In this document: positions 46,780 to 55,499 of the stretch, one piece after another
Numbering within the stretch: position 1 is the stretch's first letter
Layout: every line of letters starts with the position of its first letter
Assembly: GCA_002708995.1 (NCBI GenBank)
Contig: PAPT01000035.1
Location: 1-64,000, forward strand
Reading direction: 5' to 3'
Length of the DNA: 64,000 nt
DNA from: Geminicoccus sp.
GTDB lineage: Bacteria; Pseudomonadota; Alphaproteobacteria; UBA7985
The notes under the pieces: model-generated
Databases searched by the model: none
What the model was told of the DNA's origin: nothing
The model's input: only the letters and a program-made list of their open reading frames with translations
Made by a program: the position numbers and the translations under genes

Positions 46780-47346
46780 TCAGGCAGCTGCGCCGCTGAC
46801 GCCGGATTTTAGCGCCATGGACAGCTTGTTCAGTTTGGTCGCCAGCGAGCTGTCGATCTGGACAGAGCCGAGGCGGATGGTCATGCCGCCAATGATCGAC
46901 GGGTCGATCTGCACGTCGAGGCGGACGCCCTTACCGTGCTTGGCCTGCAGAGTTTCGAGCAGGCGCGATTCCTGCTTGGCGGTCAGCTTGGCCGCGACGC
47001 GGACCTCGGCGACGATCTCACCGCGGCGGCGGGACAGCTCGTCGTTGAAGGCGCGGATGATCTGGGGCAGCGCGAACAGGCGGCCGTTGCGGGCCACGAC
47101 CTGTGCGAAGTTGGCCACCAGCTTCGACACGCCGGCCTTGTCCATCACCGCTGCAAAGGCGCGGGCGCGATCCTCGGCCTTGACCAACGGGCTGCGCGCC
47201 AGCTGGCTCAGCTCGGGGCTTTCGTTGAATAGGCCGTTGACGGTCGCAAGATCGGCCGAGACCTGATCCAGCGCCTTGGCGTCGTCAGCGAGATCGAACA
47301 GTGCGGCGGCGTAGCGGCCCGCCAGTTCTTGGTTCACAGAGGCCAT
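46780..47346 (-). CDS. atpH: ATP synthase F1 delta subunit
   Basis: A 188-residue peripheral-stalk subunit linking F1 to the Fo b subunits. MASVNQELAGRYAAALFDLA is the standard N-terminal helix and IIGGMTIRLGSVQIDSSLAT the C-terminal OSCP motif. I placed the start at ATG 47346; an upstream TTG/ATG extension adds 28 atypical residues. It is the first gene of atpHAGDC, with a hairpin in its upstream region at 47382-47400. Confidence 0.95.
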   Translation of the reverse strand: MASVNQELAGRYAAALFDLADDAKALDQVSADLATVNGLFNESPELSQLARSPLVKAEDRARAFAAVMDKAGVSKLVANFAQVVARNGRLFALPQIIRAFNDELSRRRGEIVAEVRVAAKLTAKQESRLLETLQAKHGKGVRLDVQIDPSIIGGMTIRLGSVQIDSSLATKLNKLSMALKSGVSGAAA

Positions 47347-47381
47347 AGCGTCCTCATCCATCTGTCGCAGGGTTAATTTCA

Positions 47382-47400
47382 GGCTCGATTTAGCCGAGCC
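47382..47400 (-). promoter_or_regulatory. Hairpin in the atp operon leader
   Basis: GGCTCG-(7 nt)-CGAGCC is a perfect 6-bp inverted repeat 36 nt before the atpH ATG. It could form in the atp mRNA leader or be a protein-binding site in the 128-nt gap between atpH and the toxin-antitoxin genes. There is no U-run, so termination is unlikely. Confidence 0.3.
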
Positions 47401-47433
47401 GCCCTTGTGCCGCAAGCACGGCCCGGGCATAGT

Positions 47434-47452
47434 TAGTCCGAATTTCGGACTA
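47434..47452. promoter_or_regulatory. 19-bp palindrome, candidate operator of the TA pair
   Basis: TAGTCCGAA-T-TTCGGACTA is a perfect 9-bp inverted repeat ending 22 nt before the antitoxin ATG. Phd/YefM antitoxins bind such palindromes near their promoter and repress their own operon together with the toxin. The site also lies about 90 nt upstream of atpH, so it could touch the divergent atp promoter. Confidence 0.65.
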
Positions 47453-47474
47453 GATTTGAAGGTGCAGAGCGCCC

Positions 47475-47666
47475 ATGGACGACGTCATCAACATGCACGA
47501 CGCCAAAACCCACTTTTCGAAGCTGGTGGATCAGGTCGCGGCGACCGGTCAGCCGGTGCTGATCGGCAAGCGCGGAAAGGCGCTGGTGCAGCTCTCCCCG
47601 CTGCCGCAGGAACGGACGGCGCCGCGCCCGCTGGGGCTGTTCCGCGCCGCGATCAAGCTCGACTGA
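47475..47666 (+). CDS. Phd/YefM-type antitoxin
   Basis: A 63-residue antitoxin. MHDAKTHFSKLVDQVAATGQ and VLIGKRGKALVQLSPLP match the DNA-binding N-terminal domain of the Phd/YefM family. The C-terminal PRPLGLFRAAIKLD is the toxin-neutralising segment commonly paired with PIN toxins. It lies 10 nt upstream of the toxin gene and is preceded by a palindromic operator. Confidence 0.88.
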   Translation: MDDVINMHDAKTHFSKLVDQVAATGQPVLIGKRGKALVQLSPLPQERTAPRPLGLFRAAIKLD

Positions 47667-47676
47667 GGGAAGAGAG

Positions 47677-48024
47677 ATGGAGCGCTATCTGCTCGACGGT
47701 GCGACCCTGCTCGCGGCGATGGCGGCGCCCTTTCGCCTGCGCGCCGAGACCCATGCTATCCTTGAAGACCGCAGCCACCTGATCCTCGTGTCGGCGGCGA
47801 CCTTTCTCGACGCCTACGCGCTGGAAGCCGAGGACCGGGCGGCCTTTTCCAGCCTGCGCGGCAAGCTGCAGTCAGCAGCGACGCAGATGGGCTTCACCGC
47901 CGTAGACACAACACCGGCGCAGGTTGACCGGGCCGCGACGCTCGCCGCCGCGCTGCCCTGGCCGCGCCGCATCCTGCGCGCGCAGGCCGATATGCTGCCC
48001 GCCACGCTGCTGACTGTGGAATAG
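47677..48024 (+). CDS. PIN-domain (VapC-like) toxin, diverged
   Basis: A 115-residue protein 10 nt after the antitoxin. MERYLLDGATLLAAM resembles the first PIN strand with its metal-binding Asp (Asp7), and LILVSAATFLDAYAL corresponds to the second acidic segment, where the usual Trp-Glu is Leu-Asp. The C-terminal segment PWPRRILRAQADMLPATLLTVE aligns with the usual DPFDRLLIAQA..LVTAD but lacks its Asp residues, ending in Glu. The missing acids suggest weak or lost nuclease activity. Assignment rests on position and partial motif conservation. Confidence 0.65.
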   Translation: MERYLLDGATLLAAMAAPFRLRAETHAILEDRSHLILVSAATFLDAYALEAEDRAAFSSLRGKLQSAATQMGFTAVDTTPAQVDRAATLAAALPWPRRILRAQADMLPATLLTVE

Positions 48025-48064
48025 TCAATTCCCCGAGCGCAGCTCATAATGCTAAGGTCCGGTC

Positions 48065-49939
48065 ATGACGCCTGAAACCCACCCGACAGCCCCTGAAGCA
48101 GCCCTGCCGACGATCCGCCGCCTACCCGACACACTGGTCAACCAGATCGCGGCGGGCGAGGTCGTGGACCGCCCGGCCAGTGTGGTCAAAGAGCTGGTGG
48201 AAAACGCCATCGACGCCGGGGCCGAGCGGGTTTCGATCCTGCTGCGCGAGGGCGGCAAAGCGCTGATCCAGGTCGAAGACGACGGCCACGGCATGGACGC
48301 CGAAGGCATGCGGCTGGCGCTGGAACGGCATGCAACCTCGAAGCTGCCCGAAGGCGATCTGGTCCGCATCGAAAAGCTCGGCTTCCGCGGGGAAGCCCTG
48401 CCATCGATTGCCTCGGTGGCACGCCTTAGCCTGACCTCCCGCACCGCCGGGGCTGACAACGGCTGGTCGCTGCGGGTCGAAGGCGGCGAGACCGTGTTCG
48501 ACGGCCCGGCCTCTGCCAACCCCGGCACGGTGATCGAAGTCAGCGACCTGTTCTACGCTGTCCCGGCTCGGCTCAAGTTCCTTAAGGGCGAGCAGGCTGA
48601 GGCCAGCGCCTGCCTCGACATCGTCCGCCGGCTCGCGCTGGCGCACCCGACAGTCAGTTTCGACATGCAGCACAACGCCCGGCGCACTCTGGCCCTGCCC
48701 GGGTGCAGCGACGCCGGTGACCGAGTGCACGACGTCATGGGTGCCGACTTCGCCGCTAACAGCCGGGAGATCCGACGCGAACGCGACGGTCTGGTGCTGC
48801 GCGGCTGGGCGGGCCTGCCGACCTATAACCGCGCCAACAGCCTGAGCCAGTTCCTGTTCGTCAACGGCCGCCCGGTCCGCGACCGGCAACTGAGCGGGGT
48901 GATCCGCGCGGCCTACCGCCCCGTGCTCGCCCCTGACCGTCACCCGGTGGTGCTGCTGTGGCTGGACGTGCCGCCCGACGCCGTCGACGTCAACGTGCAC
49001 CCGGCCAAGTCGGAGGTTCGCTTCCGGCAGGCGGGTGAAGTCCGCGCGCTGCTAATCGACGGGCTGCGGCGCGGCATCGTCGAGGGCGGGTTCAGCGCCT
49101 CAAGCCACCTCACCGGCGGGGTACTCGACCGACTGCAGAGCGGACTGGAACCGTCCGCCGGGGCGCAACCCCCGGCTGCGGGCCGCCCAGCGCTGCGGGG
49201 CGACTACAGCCATCGCGCGCACCACCCTTCTGCGGCCCAGCAGGCCAGCTGGGCGCAGGCCTTTGCCCCCGCCGCCCGGGTCGCCGAGCCCGGCGCCGCC
49301 GTCACCCCCGGCAATGGTGCACCGCCGGAGAACAGCGCCGACGAGATCGACCCCGGCGCCTTCCCGCTCGGCGCGGCCAAGGCCCAGCTGCACGCCAACT
49401 ACATCGTTGCGGAGACCGAGGGCGGCTTCGTCATCGTCGACCAGCACGCCGCCCACGAAAGGCTGGTGCTGGAGCGCATGAAGACCCAGCGCGAACTCAA
49501 GAGCGTAGAGCGGCAGGCGCTGCTTGTCCCCGAAGTCGTCCACCTCGACCCCGCCAGCGCGGAACGGCTGGAGGAAGCCGCAGACGTACTCGCCGAAGCC
49601 GGACTGGTGATCGAGCCCTTCGGCGACGGTACGGTGGTGGTGCAGGAAACCCCCGCCGTCCTCGGTCAGCCGGACTGCCAGAAACTGGTCACCGACCTTG
49701 CCGAGGAACTGGCGGGCTGGGAGCAGGCGTTTTCGCTTCAGGAGCGGCTGGACCGCGTGCTGGCAACCGCAGCCTGTCATGGCTCGGTGCGCTCGGGCCG
49801 CCGCCTGAGCGGAGCGGAGATGAACCAGCTGCTGCGGGATATGGAGGCGACACCGCTGGCCGGGCAGTGCAACCATGGCCGCCCCACCTACGTGCAGCTG
49901 TCTCTGGAAGACCTCGAAGCGCTGTTCGAGCGGCGCTAG
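48065..49939 (+). CDS. mutL: DNA mismatch repair protein MutL
   Basis: A 624-residue mismatch-repair coordinator. The GHKL ATPase has VKELVENAIDAGAE, VEDDGHGMD and LGFRGEALPSIASVA. A Pro/Ala-rich linker (about residues 345-440) joins the C-terminal domain, which has DQHAAHERLVLE, the endonuclease metal motif DQHAx2Ex4E, and ACHGSVRSGRRL and CNHGRP. The endonuclease motif fits organisms without MutH. It begins 40 nt after the toxin gene and converges on rsmD. Confidence 0.96.
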   Translation: MTPETHPTAPEAALPTIRRLPDTLVNQIAAGEVVDRPASVVKELVENAIDAGAERVSILLREGGKALIQVEDDGHGMDAEGMRLALERHATSKLPEGDLVRIEKLGFRGEALPSIASVARLSLTSRTAGADNGWSLRVEGGETVFDGPASANPGTVIEVSDLFYAVPARLKFLKGEQAEASACLDIVRRLALAHPTVSFDMQHNARRTLALPGCSDAGDRVHDVMGADFAANSREIRRERDGLVLRGWAGLPTYNRANSLSQFLFVNGRPVRDRQLSGVIRAAYRPVLAPDRHPVVLLWLDVPPDAVDVNVHPAKSEVRFRQAGEVRALLIDGLRRGIVEGGFSASSHLTGGVLDRLQSGLEPSAGAQPPAAGRPALRGDYSHRAHHPSAAQQASWAQAFAPAARVAEPGAAVTPGNGAPPENSADEIDPGAFPLGAAKAQLHANYIVAETEGGFVIVDQHAAHERLVLERMKTQRELKSVERQALLVPEVVHLDPASAERLEEAADVLAEAGLVIEPFGDGTVVVQETPAVLGQPDCQKLVTDLAEELAGWEQAFSLQERLDRVLATAACHGSVRSGRRLSGAEMNQLLRDMEATPLAGQCNHGRPTYVQLSLEDLEALFERR

Positions 49940-49963
49940 ACCCGCGCCTTCGCCCTATCCGCC

Positions 49964-50575
49964 TTAGCCGCCCGCGGGCCAGTCTTGGCTGCTCTCGGGC
50001 GCATGAAAGCTGAAGGTCGTCTGCCCCACGGCCTTCTCGTGCAGCAGCGACCAGCCCGGCAGACTGCGATCGGTTTCGCTGTCGCCTTCCCAGACCAGCA
50101 GAGTTTCCCCGTGCCACAGGCCCCCGTTAGCGAGCAGGGCCGCCACCGCCGCCGGTCCTTGGGCGTAGAGCGGATCAGCGAGGATCACCCCGAAACCGCC
50201 CTCGGCAGAAAAAGCGCTCGCCGTGGTCCGAACCGACGTCAGGCCGTTGGCCAGCCCCAGCGCATCGATATTGGCCTGCAGCACGGCAGCATGGGCGCGG
50301 CTATTCTCGGCAAAGGCGGCAAAGGCCGCCCCACGCGACAGCGCTTCCAGCCCCAGCGCCCCGGTGCCAGCGAAGGCGTCCAGCACGCGGGCCTCGCTGA
50401 GCACCGACTGGCCGCCGGGCCGCTTAAAGCGGTTGGTCAGCACGTTGAACAGGGTTTCCCGGGCACGGTCACTGGTCGGGCGCACGCCCTGCCCCGGGGG
50501 CACCACCAGCCGTCGCCCGCGCAGGCTGCCGCCGGTCACGCGCAGGCTGCCCGGTGGGGGCGCCTTAGCCGCCAC
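49964..50575 (-). CDS. rsmD: 16S rRNA (guanine966-N2)-methyltransferase RsmD, variant DPLY motif
   Basis: A 203-residue Rossmann methyltransferase for m2G966 of 16S rRNA. LRVTGGSLRGRRLVVP, VRPTSDRARETLFNVL and LDAFAGTGALGLEALSRG are the RsmD signatures. The catalytic motif IV, normally (D/N)PPY, reads DPLY, which is unusual. I used the GTG at 50575, overlapping the pseudouridine synthase stop by 11 nt, because the ORF start at 50638 adds residues encoded within that gene. Assignment to RsmD is by signature and by pairing with an RluB/RsuA gene. Confidence 0.88.
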   Translation of the reverse strand: MAAKAPPPGSLRVTGGSLRGRRLVVPPGQGVRPTSDRARETLFNVLTNRFKRPGGQSVLSEARVLDAFAGTGALGLEALSRGAAFAAFAENSRAHAAVLQANIDALGLANGLTSVRTTASAFSAEGGFGVILADPLYAQGPAAVAALLANGGLWHGETLLVWEGDSETDRSLPGWSLLHEKAVGQTTFSFHAPESSQDWPAGG

Positions 50576-51500
50576 GGCGCGGGGTCCGGCTGTTGCGGGT
50601 GCTCGACGGCGAGCGGCCCACGCCCATACGGCGGCCATCCTTGGCGGCGCGCTTCTTGTCGGCGAGCTTGCGGTGGCCCGGCTTCTTTGGCTTGGGCTTG
50701 GCCTTGGCCCAGGTCGACTTCTTCTCGGTGCCGACGCCGAACAGTTCGAACATGCGCGCCCGCGAGACTTCCTTAAGCTCCATGCGCGCCAGTGAACCCA
50801 GCGTCAGCCCGCCGTACGACACCCGGATCAGCCGATTGACCTGCAGGCCCAGATGCTGTGCCAGCTTGCGGATTTCGCGGTTCTTGCCCTCGGTCAGGGT
50901 GAAGCGATACCAGCGGTTCAGCCCACTTTCCTTCTGGGTTTCCCGCTCGACGATCACTGGCCCGTAGCGGACCTCGTCGATGGTGACCCCGTCGGACAGC
51001 GCCGCGAGCTGGCGGTCAGTGACCATGCCGTGCGCGCGAACACGGTAAATGCGCGAAAGACCCGTATCGGGCAGCTCCAGCTTGCGCTTGAGCACCGGGC
51101 TGGTGGTGAACAGCAGCAGGCCTTCGGAGTTGATATCCAGCCGGCCGACAGCGAGCAGGCGCGGGGCGCCCTGGCCCATATCGGGCAGCAGGTCGTAGAC
51201 CGTGGTTCGTCCCTCGGGGTCGCGGTCGGTGACCAGCGCGCCCAGCGGCTTGTAAAAGCGGTAGAGCTTGACGTCGGGCGGCGCAGACAGCGGCCGGTCG
51301 TCGACCGACACCCCCTGCCAGTCGTCGAGATTAACGGCGGGGTCGCTGACCACGACGCCGTTAACCTTGACCCGGCTAGCCTCGATCATCCGCTCCGCAT
51401 CGCGGCGGGAGCACAGGCCAGAGTGCGCAATGATCTTGGCAAGACGGCTGCCGCCGCTGCGGGCTGAGCCCTGATTGTCGTCTGTATCGGACTGGGTCAC
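50565..51500 (-). CDS. RsuA/RluB-family rRNA pseudouridine synthase
   Basis: A 311-residue pseudouridine synthase. An S4 RNA-binding domain (KIIAHSGLCSRRDAERMIEA) precedes the catalytic domain with VGRLDINSEGLLLFT (catalytic Asp in RLD) and KNREIRKLAQHLGL. A basic Arg/Lys-rich tail of about 60 residues follows, as is common in RluB. RluB modifies U2605 of 23S rRNA and RsuA U516 of 16S; the tail favours RluB. Translation starts at GTG 51500. The gene overlaps rsmD. Confidence 0.9.
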   Translation of the reverse strand: MTQSDTDDNQGSARSGGSRLAKIIAHSGLCSRRDAERMIEASRVKVNGVVVSDPAVNLDDWQGVSVDDRPLSAPPDVKLYRFYKPLGALVTDRDPEGRTTVYDLLPDMGQGAPRLLAVGRLDINSEGLLLFTTSPVLKRKLELPDTGLSRIYRVRAHGMVTDRQLAALSDGVTIDEVRYGPVIVERETQKESGLNRWYRFTLTEGKNREIRKLAQHLGLQVNRLIRVSYGGLTLGSLARMELKEVSRARMFELFGVGTEKKSTWAKAKPKPKKPGHRKLADKKRAAKDGRRMGVGRSPSSTRNSRTPRRGG

Positions 51501-51561
51501 GGCCTGCTGGCCCCCCTGCTTGCCCCGGATCGGGGTCGGTCAATGCTGCTCGGTTGATCAG

Positions 51562-51861
51562 TCAGTCTTCGTCGGGGTCGAAAGGCGGCGACCCGGGCGT
51601 CTTGCGCAGCTGGATCAGGCCCTTGATCGGTTTGCTCGGGTCCTGGGGCTCGCCCCGGCGCAGGATATCGATCCGACCCTGCCGGGCCAGACCCTTGGCC
51701 TCGGCCCGCACATGTCGCAGGAACCCGCGCCACTTCTCCTCACCCTTGACTTCGTCCGGGCGGGGCGGCCGCAGGGCCATGGCGGCCTCGGTCGGTGAAA
51801 AAGTCGCCCCTGCGCGCTCTTCAGCCAGACGCAGGATGACGTGCTTGAGCGACTCAGCCAC
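51562..51861 (-). CDS. DUF3253 domain protein
   Basis: A 99-residue protein resembling DUF3253: a winged-helix-like opening (VILRLAEERAGATFSPTEAA), then WRGFLRHVRAEAKGLARQG and a closing IKGLIQLRK. Such proteins are small and uncharacterised. It lies 3 nt after argG on the same strand and ends 61 nt before the pseudouridine synthase. Confidence 0.75.
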   Translation of the reverse strand: MAESLKHVILRLAEERAGATFSPTEAAMALRPPRPDEVKGEEKWRGFLRHVRAEAKGLARQGRIDILRRGEPQDPSKPIKGLIQLRKTPGSPPFDPDED

Positions 51862-51864
51862 GCC

Positions 51865-53091
51865 TCAGTCCTCGAACCGGCAATCGCGCTCGCGGGCCAG
51901 CCGCAGGCGCAGGGCGTTGAGCTTGATGAAGCCCTCGGCATCGCGGTGGTCGTAAACGCTGTCTTCCTCAAAGGTCACGTAGTCCTGACTATACAGGCTG
52001 TAGGGACTTTCCCGGCCAACGACCGTGGCGTTGCCCTTATACAGGCGCAGGCGAACCGCGCCCGTGACCCACTGCTGGGACTGATCGATCAGGCCCTGCA
52101 GTAACTCGCGCTCGGGCGAGAACCAAAAGCCGTTGTAGATCAGCTCCGCATAGCGCGGCATCAGCTCATCTTTGAGGTGCGCGGCACCGCGGTCGAGCGT
52201 GATCGACTCAAGCGCCCGGTGCGCGGCGAGCAGGATGGTGCCTCCGGGGGTCTCGTAGACGCCGCGCGACTTCATGCCGACAAAACGGTTCTCGACCAGA
52301 TCCAGCCGGCCGATGCCGTTGTCGTGCCCATATTTGTTGAGCGCGGTCAAGATCGCCGCCGGACCCATCTTCTCGCCGTTGATCGACACCGGGTCACCCT
52401 TCTCGAAGCCGATTTCGATCACCGTGTCTTTGTCGGGCGCGTCCTGCGGCGACAGCGTACGCTGGTAGACAATGTTCGGGGCTTCTTCAGCCGGGTCTTC
52501 GAGAACTTTGCCCTCGGATGAGGTGTGCAGCAGGTTCGCGTCGACCGAAAACGGCGCTTCGCCGCGCTTGTCCTTTGCGATGGGAATCTGGTGCTCTTCG
52601 GCGAAGGCGAGCAGCTTGGTACGCGACGCGAGGTCCCATTCCCGCCACGGCGCGATCACTTTTATGTCCGGCTCCAGCGCGTAATAGGATAATTCGAAGC
52701 GGACCTGATCATTTCCTTTGCCCGTTGCACCGTGGGAAACCGTGTCCCCGCCGACATTACGCGCAATCTCGATTTGGCGCTTGGAGATCAGCGGCCGGGC
52801 GATCGACGTACCAAGCAGGTACACACCCTCGTAGAGCGCGTTGGCGCGGAACATCGGGAACACATAATCGCGGCAGAACTCGTCGCGCAGGTCTTCGATG
52901 AAGATATTTTCAGGCTTAATCCCTAATAACAAAGCCTTTTCCCGGGCCGGCTCCAGCTCCTCGCCCTGGCCCAGATCGGCAGTAAAGGTGACGACTTCGC
53001 AGTTATACGTCACCTGCAGCCACTTAAGAATGACGCTGGTATCCAGTCCGCCGGAGTAGGCGAGGACGACGCGATTGATGTCTTGGGTCAT
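51865..53091 (-). CDS. argG: Argininosuccinate synthase
   Basis: A 408-residue ATP-dependent ligase joining citrulline and aspartate in arginine synthesis. The ATP pyrophosphatase loop is [14 protein letters not shown], and [24 protein letters not shown] and [20 protein letters not shown] are the substrate-binding signatures. I used the ATG at 53091; a longer frame adds 47 residues that are not family-like. argB lies at 53882 but argH is not in the window. Confidence 0.97.
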   Translation of the reverse strand: MTQDINRVVLAYSGGLDTSVILKWLQVTYNCEVVTFTADLGQGEELEPAREKALLLGIKPENIFIEDLRDEFCRDYVFPMFRANALYEGVYLLGTSIARPLISKRQIEIARNVGGDTVSHGATGKGNDQVRFELSYYALEPDIKVIAPWREWDLASRTKLLAFAEEHQIPIAKDKRGEAPFSVDANLLHTSSEGKVLEDPAEEAPNIVYQRTLSPQDAPDKDTVIEIGFEKGDPVSINGEKMGPAAILTALNKYGHDNGIGRLDLVENRFVGMKSRGVYETPGGTILLAAHRALESITLDRGAAHLKDELMPRYAELIYNGFWFSPERELLQGLIDQSQQWVTGAVRLRLYKGNATVVGRESPYSLYSQDYVTFEEDSVYDHRDAEGFIKLNALRLRLARERDCRFED

Positions 53092-53224
53092 GGGGAATTC
53101 CATCAGAGGGACATAATGAACGGCTCGTATCCCCGCCGTTCTAACCGGACTCGACAGCTTTGCAACGCCGGGGAACGCCAAACGAGCATTGCAACTGGCT
53201 GGCAGCTTCGCCATGTTCGGCTTC

Positions 53225-53842
53225 ATGACCATGAATCAGACCCCGATCAGGCTCGAAGACCTGCTGGAAAACGTTGACAAGCCGCTGCCGGGTATCACCC
53301 GTCCGGTCTGGCGGTTCCACGACAATTTCAACGATCTTCTAGACTTCTGGCTGCGCCGCCACGGCACCTTCCGGGCGCTGCTCAGCGACCTGTCGGCTGC
53401 GGTGGAAGATTTCGGTGCTGACGGCCCGGACGTGGCCGAGGAAGAACGGCTGATGGAGATGTGGTCGCTTTTCCGCGAACAGCTCGACCAGCACCAGCAG
53501 GTCGAAGACGGCGTCTATTTCCCCGTCGTCGTCGCGCTGCACCCTGAGTTCGAGTCCGCCTTCGACGCCCTGTCCGTAGACCATGGCGCCATCGATGCCT
53601 GCCTCGACGCGGTCGAGAATGCCGAAGACGGCGCGGGCATGATGGAAGCGCTGCTGCTGCTCAACGACAAGCTTCTCGGCCATATGGAGGCCGAAGAAGA
53701 CCTGATCATGCCGCTGGTGCTCGAAACCCCGCCGCCGCTCGAATTCGTGGTCTATGACGAAGACGGCAATGAAGTCAGCGGCGATGATGTCCTCGAAGAC
53801 GAGGACGAGGACGACAGCCTCACCTACGTCACCAAAAACTAA
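53225..53842 (+). CDS. Hemerythrin HHE-domain protein with acidic tail
   Basis: A 205-residue four-helix bundle protein. His and Glu ligands of the HHE type appear as [33 protein letters not shown] and [12 protein letters not shown]. The C-terminal about 25 residues are strongly acidic (EDEDEDD). Such proteins bind a non-haem di-iron centre and sense or store O2 or NO, or protect Fe-S repair; the specific role is unknown. Starts at 53213, 53225 and 53231 are possible. It diverges from argG and converges on argB. Confidence 0.82.
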   Translation: MTMNQTPIRLEDLLENVDKPLPGITRPVWRFHDNFNDLLDFWLRRHGTFRALLSDLSAAVEDFGADGPDVAEEERLMEMWSLFREQLDQHQQVEDGVYFPVVVALHPEFESAFDALSVDHGAIDACLDAVENAEDGAGMMEALLLLNDKLLGHMEAEEDLIMPLVLETPPPLEFVVYDEDGNEVSGDDVLEDEDEDDSLTYVTKN

Positions 53843-53881
53843 TCTGGCATAGCGGCACCGCCGCGCCGTCGATCGAGCCGA

Positions 53882-54757
53882 TCAGCTGACCAGCGTTCCC
53901 GCACCGTATTCGGTGAGCAGTTCCAGCAGCAGCACGTGCTTGACCGTGCCGTTCTGGATGACCGCGGCCCCGACGCCGCTGGTCACGGCTGTGGCGCACA
54001 TTTCCAGCTTCGGGATCATGCCGCCGGAGACCGTGCCGTCTTCGACCAGCCCGGCGATATCGGCGCGCCGGATCTCAGAGACCAGCTCGCCCGCCTTGTC
54101 CTTCACCCCGTCGACGTCGGTCAGCATGATCAGGCGCTCGGCCATGAGCGCCGCCGCGATAGCCCCCGCGGCGGTGTCGGCGTTGATGTTGTAGCCCTGC
54201 CCGTTCTCATCGACACCGATGGGCGCGATCACCGGAATCAGGCCGGCATCACGGATGGCCTCGATCACCGCCGTGTTGACGTGCTTGGGCTGGCCGACGA
54301 AGCCGAGATCGACCCCGTCGTCGCGCTGCACCTTCTCGGCGAGCAACAGCCGCCCGTCCTTGCCCGACAGTCCCACAGCCGTCCCACCGGCCTTATTGAG
54401 GGCCGTAACCAAGTCCTTGTTGATCTTACCCGCGAGCACCATCTCGACGATTTCCATGGTTGGCTCGTCGGTAATGCGCAGGCCGTCGACCGCCTGGGTC
54501 TTGACGTTCAGCCGTTCGAGCATCTGCGCAATCTGCGGACCGCCGCCGTGGACCACGATCGGGCGCATGCCGACCTGCCGCAGCAGGGCGATGTCAGCTG
54601 CAAAACTCTCGGTCAGGGCGGGGTCGACCATTGCGTGACCGCCAAACTTCACCACAATGGTCTTGCCGGTGTAGCGGCGCATGAACGGCAGGGCTTCGCG
54701 CAGGGTCTCGGCCTTGTCCAACCAGGCCCGGGCCTGAGAATCGCTCATCTCATTCAT
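53882..54757 (-). CDS. argB: Acetylglutamate kinase
   Basis: A 291-residue kinase for the second step of arginine synthesis. The amino-acid-kinase signatures are KTIVVKFGGHAMVD, VVHGGGPQIAQML and AIGVDENGQGYNINADTAAG. It overlaps engB by 4 nt and is the last gene of the yidC operon, the usual alphaproteobacterial order. Confidence 0.97.
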   Translation of the reverse strand: MNEMSDSQARAWLDKAETLREALPFMRRYTGKTIVVKFGGHAMVDPALTESFAADIALLRQVGMRPIVVHGGGPQIAQMLERLNVKTQAVDGLRITDEPTMEIVEMVLAGKINKDLVTALNKAGGTAVGLSGKDGRLLLAEKVQRDDGVDLGFVGQPKHVNTAVIEAIRDAGLIPVIAPIGVDENGQGYNINADTAAGAIAAALMAERLIMLTDVDGVKDKAGELVSEIRRADIAGLVEDGTVSGGMIPKLEMCATAVTSGVGAAVIQNGTVKHVLLLELLTEYGAGTLVS

Positions 54758-55422
54758 GCGAACATGTCTCCAAAATCATCGCTCATGCCGAGCAGGACCC
54801 GTGCCACCGCATCCCGGAGCGCTTCTATCCCGCCCAGCGGCCCCAACGGCTTTTCCGCCGACGTAGGCAGCACGCGCGGAAAGGCAGCCGGGTGCTTCAT
54901 CGCCTCTTCTTCTACCGCTTTTTTCACCTTCTCCAAGGCGCCGGCTTTGATCTTGTCGGATTTGGTCAGAATCAGCTGGTAGGACACAGCCGCGACGTCG
55001 AGGCTGTCCATCAGCTTGCGGTCGTTGTCCTTGAGGCCGTGACGGCAGTCGATCAGTACGTAGACCCGCTTCAGATTGGGCCGCCCCTGCAGATATTGCT
55101 CCGTCGTCGCGTTCCAGCGTTCGATATCGTGCTTGGAGGCCTTAGCATAGCCATAGCCGGGGAGGTCGATGATATAGCCGACCCCGCCGAGGTCGAAGAA
55201 GTTCATCTCCTGGGTCCGGCCGGGCGTGTTCGACGTCCGCGCCAGTCCCTTTACGCCGGTCAGGGCGTTGAGCAGGGACGACTTGCCGACGTTTGAGCGC
55301 CCAGCAAAGGCAACCTCGGGCCGGTCGGCTTCGGGCAGGAAGTGCATGGCCGGCACGCCTTTGAAAAACACCGCGCGGTGCTTGAACAAATGAGCGGGCG
55401 GAGTCTGGCGATCCTGATCCAT
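54754..55422 (-). CDS. engB: Ribosome biogenesis GTP-binding protein YsxC/EngB
   Basis: A 222-residue TRAFAC GTPase for 50S assembly. G1 is AGRSNVGKSSL, G3 is DLPGYGYAKAS, and G4 is TKSDK. The N-terminus HFLPEADRPEVAFAG is characteristic. It sits between yidC and argB with a 77-nt gap to yidC. Confidence 0.96.
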   Translation of the reverse strand: MDQDRQTPPAHLFKHRAVFFKGVPAMHFLPEADRPEVAFAGRSNVGKSSLLNALTGVKGLARTSNTPGRTQEMNFFDLGGVGYIIDLPGYGYAKASKHDIERWNATTEQYLQGRPNLKRVYVLIDCRHGLKDNDRKLMDSLDVAAVSYQLILTKSDKIKAGALEKVKKAVEEEAMKHPAAFPRVLPTSAEKPLGPLGGIEALRDAVARVLLGMSDDFGDMFA

Positions 55423-55499
55423 AGCGGGTGCTGACCTCGGGGCGTGGGCGCCTTAGTGGCGCAAAGTGGGCGGCGCACAGGAGAGACGCGAAGGGGCGA

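Noticed and set aside
53936-54982. 348-codon open frame antisense to argB and engB
   Set aside because: It mirrors the codon-position GC bias of genes on the other strand and shows no domain.
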